DNA of 9,845 nucleotides, taken from NCBI GenBank assembly GCA_027012915.1, contig JALUYN010000491.1, positions 1-9,845 of the forward strand, read 5' to 3'. Made by a program: the position numbers and the translations under genes. Shown here piece after piece: positions 6,046-9,845 of this stretch. The notes under the pieces are model-generated. The model made no database searches, had not been told where the DNA came from, and saw nothing but the letters and a program-made list of their open reading frames with translations. Source of the stretch: Cellvibrionaceae bacterium (GTDB lineage Bacteria > Pseudomonadota > Gammaproteobacteria > Pseudomonadales > Cellvibrionaceae). Every line of letters begins with the position of its first letter. Positions within the stretch are counted from its first letter, which is position 1.

Positions 6046-7824
6046 CTACCAGTCTTCTACCAAATCACCGTCCTGCTCGGGAGGCGATTGCAAGGCCGAA
6101 TCCAGCATTCGGAATGTAAATTGATTGATCGCGCTGGAGTAGAACAACTGCTTAATCAGCTGACCGGTCGAATCACGTCCGTTGTCATTAAGCATCACCT
6201 TATCTCCGGCTTTAAACGGCAACACCGGCGTAATTAAAGTCGCTGGTTTCTTAGCCGCCTTAAACTCTGGGATCTCCAGACAGCGCATAAAATCGCCATG
6301 CTCGCCAGACTTCTGAATCTGCTTAATCGCCATGGGCTTCACTTTTGGAGATAGCATTTGCACCCCCAGCTGAGAGGCGCCCTTGTTCTGACGCACCCAG
6401 CGTATCACGCCCACAGCCCAGAGGTTACGCCCCTGCTCGCGAATACCCAACAACTCCCCCACTTTGGCATTGGCGGGAATGCTGTCGCGCCAATCCAGAC
6501 AATAGCCCTCGGTGCTGGCATCCAAAGTCACCGTTTGAAAGATGGGGTACTTTTCCTCTCGCACTTCGAGACTGCTATCGTCCATTTCACTGGCAAAGTC
6601 CAGATTCACCAACCGCCCTGCACCACCTCCGGCGTCCGGGGCGTAACTCCAGGGATCAATTTCATCGTGAGTCTTGCCAACGTGAAAGTTGGTGCCATAC
6701 GCAGAATCCAAGTCGGCACCGGGCATCACAAACTGCGAGAAGTGAGTGCGCTCGGCAGCGTGGTAGTGAATGCCGCTGAGGCCCACCACAATGTCGAGCC
6801 GATTATGACTGGCGAGACGCTGACTACCCCTTGAACGTGCCACGCCCCAAGCTTCGCGCACATGGCCGTAGATTACCGACGCTATAGGCCCTTTTAGTTG
6901 CACAAAGCCGTCTTCAACCGCGCCACTGTCGAGGCGTTCCAATGAAAAAAGGACCGATGAAAAGTCCAACTCTCTGATGCTATTGCCAGACAGCCCCTCA
7001 AGGCGATCCCGATACAGAGGTCCTCGGTCGCTGTCGAGATCAATGGCATACAGATTCTTGCCTTCTGCGGACATTGGCTCCATGGACGTACTGAATGCCC
7101 AGCTCTCCAACGCGTCCCAAAGAGATAACAAATCGGTCTGGCGCATTTGGTTGGGTCCGGCGCAAGCCAGCATGGCAGTGCGAATATAACTCTGCTCAAT
7201 AGTGTTGGCCTGGTATGTCTTCAGCAGCTGATCTTTATGCGCGGCACCCAGAAACCCCTTGTGCTCTGCCACCAGATACAAGGCATTCAGCTCCTGCCAC
7301 AATTGCGGCGAAGAAGGGGTATACAACTGCGAGCCACGCAAATACTGCAGCCCCAAGCCGGTAACGGCTCGGTGCAGTGCCAAACTCAACTCATCATCTT
7401 CCTGCGCGCTGAGTTTGTGCTCCTGCCCTTTCTGCAACAACTCCGCTACAACCACTGTATAGCCATTGGACATATGCTTCTGCAATGCCTGGGCAATTAC
7501 CGCAGTTTTCATCGCCCCTTCGGGCAAAATAAGAGGTTGATTCAGGAAATTATTCGCCAACCCCTGAATACAGCGCTGCGCGTAGGGCCGCAAGCTTTCC
7601 AGCATTGCCAGGCGATGTGAGGGGCTGGTGCTGATGCGCACAACCTCGGGCAGCGCTTTGTACAAGAGCACACTGGTATTGCTGATACGTGTAGCCGGCA
7701 ACTGAGATGCCCACTCCGCCACGGCAGCCGGACGATGATCCTGGCAAAACGTCAGCGTCCTGCGGTCACGTGCGGGTAATTTGAAGCGTTGTAATAACGT
7801 CTGAATAGTGGGGTCGGGAGTCAT
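6046..7824 (-). CDS. fimW: FimW-like PilZ-domain c-di-GMP receptor
   Basis: This 592-residue protein has no signal peptide or membrane segment that I can see, so it is probably cytoplasmic. A long, mostly helical N-terminal part (about 1-410) carries a conserved-looking VVGLSGIHYH patch (346-355). It is followed by a PilZ-like domain at about 415-495 with the D-x-S-x-x-G motif as DASTEG (435-440). The arginine motif before it is imperfect: Arg422 is followed by EEKY instead of xxxR. A further barrel-like stretch (KAGDKVMLND, about 538-547) closes the protein. It resembles P. aeruginosa FimW (by my recollection PA4958, next to fimX), a c-di-GMP receptor that promotes pilus assembly on surfaces. 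It stands directly upstream of fimX on the same strand, 155 bases away, which supports the call. The ATG is the only start codon before an upstream in-frame stop; no strong ribosome-binding site precedes it. Binding is inferred from the motif. Confidence 0.75.
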   Translation of the reverse strand: MTPDPTIQTLLQRFKLPARDRRTLTFCQDHRPAAVAEWASQLPATRISNTSVLLYKALPEVVRISTSPSHRLAMLESLRPYAQRCIQGLANNFLNQPLILPEGAMKTAVIAQALQKHMSNGYTVVVAELLQKGQEHKLSAQEDDELSLALHRAVTGLGLQYLRGSQLYTPSSPQLWQELNALYLVAEHKGFLGAAHKDQLLKTYQANTIEQSYIRTAMLACAGPNQMRQTDLLSLWDALESWAFSTSMEPMSAEGKNLYAIDLDSDRGPLYRDRLEGLSGNSIRELDFSSVLFSLERLDSGAVEDGFVQLKGPIASVIYGHVREAWGVARSRGSQRLASHNRLDIVVGLSGIHYHAAERTHFSQFVMPGADLDSAYGTNFHVGKTHDEIDPWSYAPDAGGGAGRLVNLDFASEMDDSSLEVREEKYPIFQTVTLDASTEGYCLDWRDSIPANAKVGELLGIREQGRNLWAVGVIRWVRQNKGASQLGVQMLSPKVKPMAIKQIQKSGEHGDFMRCLEIPEFKAAKKPATLITPVLPFKAGDKVMLNDNGRDSTGQLIKQLFYSSAINQFTFRMLDSALQSPPEQDGDLVEDW

Positions 7825-7885
7825 GGCCGTGAGATTGTATATTCCATTAGAGAGAGTATAGCTAATCCTTACTATTGTTTCGGAT

Positions 7886-7914
7886 ATTTAAATCTTTTTG
7901 ACCTAACGACTCAA
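7886..7914 (-). promoter_or_regulatory. Candidate promoter for fimW in an AT-rich gap
   Basis: On the minus strand TTGAGT (7909-7914) and TTAAAT (7886-7891) lie 17 bases apart, each with 4 of 6 consensus matches. The whole 7825-7932 gap is clearly AT-richer than its flanks, as expected for a promoter. A second -10-like TATACT (7855-7860) has no matching -35. Found by eye. Confidence 0.3.
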
Positions 7915-7932
7915 GCCCAACAGACTCACGAG

Positions 7933-8958
7933 TCAGAAAATGAGCGTTTTCGACGCTCTCTCTGGTATTTCCCGCACCAGCTTGGGCACCAAGAAACCAG
8001 ACAGGCGCATTTGCATACCGGCAAACAAACGACGAGCCTCGGTTTCAGAGCAGTCAAAGTGCGCTGTACCGGCGGTCTTATCCAGAACATGCAGGTAGTA
8101 GGGCAAAATACCTGCCGCAAACAACGCCTCGGAGAGCTCAACCAGGGTGTCCACGCTGTCGTTGACGCCACGCAACAATACCGACTGATTCAAGACCGTC
8201 ACACCACTCGCCTTGAGGTCGGCCACCCTTGCCGCAAGGGTCGTGTCGATTTCCGCAGAATGATTAATATGCAATACCATTACAGTCTGAAATCGGGTTG
8301 ACCGCAGCCATTGCAACAACTCATCGTCCACCCGCTGAGGAATCACCACCGGCAGCCGGGTATGGATGCGCAAGCGTTGCAGGTGCTCGACCGCCTCCAA
8401 CTCCTGCACCAGTCGAGACAGGGTGCGATCCGGCGAGAGCAACGGGTCGCCACCACTGAATATCACCTCGTTAATCGAATCATCAGCAGCGATATAATCT
8501 ACCACCTGACGCCACTCATCCGCGCTGGGGTTATTGTCCCCATAGGGAAAGTGACGTCGAAAACAATAGCGACAGTTCACCGCACAGGCCGATGCCATGG
8601 TGAGCAGCACGCGACTCTTATACTTGTGAATAAGACCCTTGAGCGGATTGGCATCCAGTTCCTCGAGAGGATCAACGTCATAACCCTCTACCACCTGCAA
8701 TTCGGCCGCCAGCGGCAGCACCTGTCGCAATAGCGGATCGTTCGGATTCCCGCGTTGCATTTTATCCACAAACGGCATTGGCACTCGCAGTGGAAAATCC
8801 GCTGCCGCCTTCTCCGCTTGCGGCAGCAACTCCATAGGCAACTGCAAGTACTCAAGCAGCTCTTCGGGATTGCGAATGGCCCTCTGCAACTCTTCCTGCC
8901 AGCGATATTGGGATACCAGTGGCACCAGCGTCTCAGGGGTGGCGGATACAAATGACAT
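7933..8958 (-). CDS. epmB: EF-P beta-lysylation protein EpmB (radical SAM lysine 2,3-aminomutase)
   Basis: EpmB (YjeK) converts L-alpha-lysine to (R)-beta-lysine, which EpmA attaches to EF-P. The 341-residue protein (E. coli: 342) has the radical-SAM CxxxCxxC motif at Cys125, Cys129 and Cys132 in CAVNCRYCF, the glycine motif FSGGDPL (167-173), the family segment LLRGVNDSVD (261-270) and HVLDKTAGTAHF (290-301). By comparison with lysine 2,3-aminomutases, Lys337 in SKT near the C-terminus should hold PLP; the protein ends only four residues later, shorter than E. coli EpmB there. It is divergent from efp, its pathway partner, sharing a 210-base gap. The ATG at 8958 is the first possible start; the ribosome-binding site is weak. 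A TAAAAT at 8990-8995 (minus strand) could be its -10 box, but no good -35 was found. Function is assured by motifs and neighbour. Confidence 0.96.
   Translation of the reverse strand: MSFVSATPETLVPLVSQYRWQEELQRAIRNPEELLEYLQLPMELLPQAEKAAADFPLRVPMPFVDKMQRGNPNDPLLRQVLPLAAELQVVEGYDVDPLEELDANPLKGLIHKYKSRVLLTMASACAVNCRYCFRRHFPYGDNNPSADEWRQVVDYIAADDSINEVIFSGGDPLLSPDRTLSRLVQELEAVEHLQRLRIHTRLPVVIPQRVDDELLQWLRSTRFQTVMVLHINHSAEIDTTLAARVADLKASGVTVLNQSVLLRGVNDSVDTLVELSEALFAAGILPYYLHVLDKTAGTAHFDCSETEARRLFAGMQMRLSGFLVPKLVREIPERASKTLIF
7935..7958 (-). terminator. Candidate intrinsic terminator overlapping the epmB stop codon
   Basis: On the minus strand GAGCGT (7953-7958) pairs perfectly with ACGCTC (7942-7947) around a 5-base loop CGAAA, followed by ATTTTC and the TGA stop. 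The hairpin therefore lies inside the last codons of epmB and is followed by a short T-rich run. The stem is short, so it may be a weak terminator. Confidence 0.4.
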
Positions 8959-9091
8959 GAAAGTTCAACTCAAAACAATTCAGCGACGCATTTTACCCAG
9001 CCGGAGGGATTGCCGCCATTGGCACGGCCCTAGTCTGCTGCAAGCCCGATACCTGCCCCTCAAGCCATAGTGCTTTGGCCCAGCTCTGGGC

Positions 9092-9097
9092 TATAAT
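9092..9097 (+). promoter_or_regulatory. Consensus -10 box of the probable efp promoter
   Basis: TATAAT matches the sigma-70 -10 consensus at all six positions and lies 71 bases before the efp start. The -35 region is weak: at 16-17 bases spacing only GTGCTT/AGTGCT are present. The leader from about 9104 to 9168 would be about 65 bases. The rest of the gap 8959-9168 shows no further gene or strong repeat. Confidence 0.5.
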
Positions 9098-9168
9098 GGC
9101 CGGCTTTACCACCAGGGTCGCCCCGTGCCCCCTGAAAGACATCCCCACAAGTGGAGGCTAGAAGGCAA

Positions 9169-9741
9169 ATGGGAACATTTTCCACCAACGAATTTCGCAG
9201 CGGCATGAAAGTGATGCTCGACGGCGAGCCCTGCGCAATTCTCGATAACGAATTCGTCAAGCCCGGCAAAGGCCAGGCCTTTAACCGCGTTAAACTGCGC
9301 AACCTGAACTCAGGTCGCGTTTGGGAACGCACGTTCAAATCCGGCGAGAGCCTGGAAGCTGCCGACGTGCGCGATACCGACATGGAATATCTCTACAACG
9401 ACGGCGAGTTCTGGCACTTTATGGAGCCCACCACCTTTGAACAGCATCAGGCTGACGAGAAGGCCGTTGGCGAATCCGCAAAATGGCTGAAAGAGCAAGA
9501 CACCGTGGTAGTCACACTGTTTAACGGCGCGCCGCTGGCAGTCACCCCGCCAAACCACGTAGAACTGGAAATCGTGCAGACCGATCCCGGCCTGAAAGGC
9601 GATACCGCTCAAGGCGGCACCAAGCCTGCAACCCTGTCTACTGGCGCCGTAGTTAAGGTTCCTCTGTTCCTGTCCGAGGGTGAAGTTATTCGCGTCGACA
9701 CTCGCACCGGCGAGTATCTGAGCCGCGCGAAAGACGCCTGA
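9169..9741 (+). CDS. efp: Elongation factor P (EF-P)
   Basis: EF-P binds ribosomes stalled on proline runs and speeds peptide-bond formation. The 190-residue protein (E. coli: 188) begins [20 protein letters not shown], has KPGKGQAF with Lys34 at the tip of domain I, then [22 protein letters not shown] and the C-terminal [11 protein letters not shown] and DTRTGEY of the OB-fold domains. Lys34 (rather than Arg32 of the EarP type) together with epmB next door predicts beta-lysylation. The ATG at 9169 was chosen because it gives the family N-terminus; a GTG at 9151 would add six residues and start over the Shine-Dalgarno region (GGAGG at 9153-9157, with a nearer GAAGG at 9161-9165). Codon use looks strongly biased, as expected for an abundant factor. 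A strong terminator follows within 30 bases. Confidence 0.98.
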   Translation: MGTFSTNEFRSGMKVMLDGEPCAILDNEFVKPGKGQAFNRVKLRNLNSGRVWERTFKSGESLEAADVRDTDMEYLYNDGEFWHFMEPTTFEQHQADEKAVGESAKWLKEQDTVVVTLFNGAPLAVTPPNHVELEIVQTDPGLKGDTAQGGTKPATLSTGAVVKVPLFLSEGEVIRVDTRTGEYLSRAKDA

Positions 9742-9767
9742 TATAAGGCTTCTGACATGACCTTGCG

Positions 9768-9800
9768 AACGCGCCCTACTGGGCGCGTTTTTGTTTCTTC
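9768..9800 (+). terminator. Strong intrinsic terminator after efp
   Basis: AACGCGCCC (9768-9776) and GGGCGCGTT (9781-9789) form a perfect 9-bp stem with a 4-base loop TACT. The stem runs straight into a T-tract (GTTTTTG then TTTCTTC). This is a textbook Rho-independent terminator 26 bases after the efp stop. Confidence 0.93.
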
Positions 9801-9828
9801 CACACACACCCATACCAGTGGCAACCCC

Positions 9829-9845
9829 ATGACAAATTCAGACTG
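9829..9845 (+). CDS. Possible start of the next gene (only five codons visible); epmA is one candidate
   Basis: An ATG at 9829-9831 opens a frame reading Met-Thr-Asn-Ser-Asp before the window ends; the last two bases are TG, so the next residue would be Trp or Cys or a stop. It lies after the efp terminator. In many gammaproteobacteria epmA, the enzyme that attaches beta-lysine to EF-P, is near efp and starts with a short stretch before WQPS. No ribosome-binding site is evident, so this is a weak inference. Confidence 0.2.

Noticed and set aside
6345..6834. Overlapping plus-strand frames of 144 and 158 codons opposite fimW-like
   Set aside because: They sit inside a long conserved gene on the other strand and look like low-complexity shadow proteins.
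7147..7620. Plus-strand frame of 157 codons opposite the fimW-like gene
   Set aside because: No motif, no start signal, and fully inside the opposite coding gene.
3803..9741. Idea that EF-P lies near fimX/fimW because these proteins need it for polyproline translation
   Set aside because: Neither protein contains three prolines in a row; only isolated PP pairs occur, so the sequence gives no support.
9310..9813. Antisense open frame of 167 codons opposite efp
   Set aside because: It covers the conserved EF-P gene and runs through the efp terminator; its protein shows no recognisable motif. Strong codon bias in efp explains the lack of stops.
1..9845. Search for mobile elements, CRISPR, toxin-antitoxin or defence genes
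   Set aside because: No transposase, integrase, direct-repeat array or small paired genes were seen, and all long frames belong to chromosomal core families.

Overview
The window reads as a stretch of gammaproteobacterial chromosome, gene-dense and without any sign of mobile DNA. The closest relatives by gene content are probably in or near the Pseudomonadales/Cellvibrionales. The reasons are a FimX/FimW-like pair as in Pseudomonas, an EF-P with lysine 34 served by EpmB (the beta-lysylation route, not the EarP rhamnosylation route of P. aeruginosa), an SrkA/YihE kinase and an Enterobacteria/Pasteurella-type CysE. The exact genus cannot be read from this sequence. No tRNA, rRNA, CRISPR array, insertion sequence or prophage gene was seen, and no stretch longer than about 210 bases lacks a gene.

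Left part, plus strand (1-3740). The window opens inside a ComF-family phosphoribosyltransferase gene. Next comes a long-form beta-ketoacyl-ACP synthase III with an intact Cys-His-Asn triad. A perfect 9-bp GC-rich hairpin follows, then srkA (best start a TTG codon) and, a short distance on, cysE (serine O-acetyltransferase, the committed step of cysteine synthesis).

Middle and right part, minus strand (3803-8958). Transcription here converges on cysE. In transcription order the genes are epmB (radical-SAM lysine 2,3-aminomutase for EF-P), then a FimW-like PilZ protein, then a FimX-like REC-PAS-GGDEF-EAL protein. FimX-like has degenerate cyclase and phosphodiesterase sites, and FimW-like carries a PilZ D-x-S-x-x-G motif, so both look like c-di-GMP receptors rather than enzymes that make or break it. 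In Pseudomonas such proteins control type IV pilus assembly and twitching. A 155-base gap with two inverted repeats and a candidate promoter separates fimW from fimX.

Far right, plus strand (8959-9845). epmB is divergent from efp, which encodes elongation factor P. EpmB makes (R)-beta-lysine, and EpmA would attach it to Lys34 of EF-P. A very clear intrinsic terminator ends efp. A possible ATG 12 codons before it would be needed for a new gene is seen only as the first five codons of a reading frame at the window edge, which could be epmA, but this is a guess.

Overall the window holds recognisable core genes. The most interesting parts are the paired c-di-GMP receptors, the hairpin that overlaps the end of epmB, and the CysE C-terminus ending in Met-Asn-x-Asn-Ile. 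I found no convincing new biological system.
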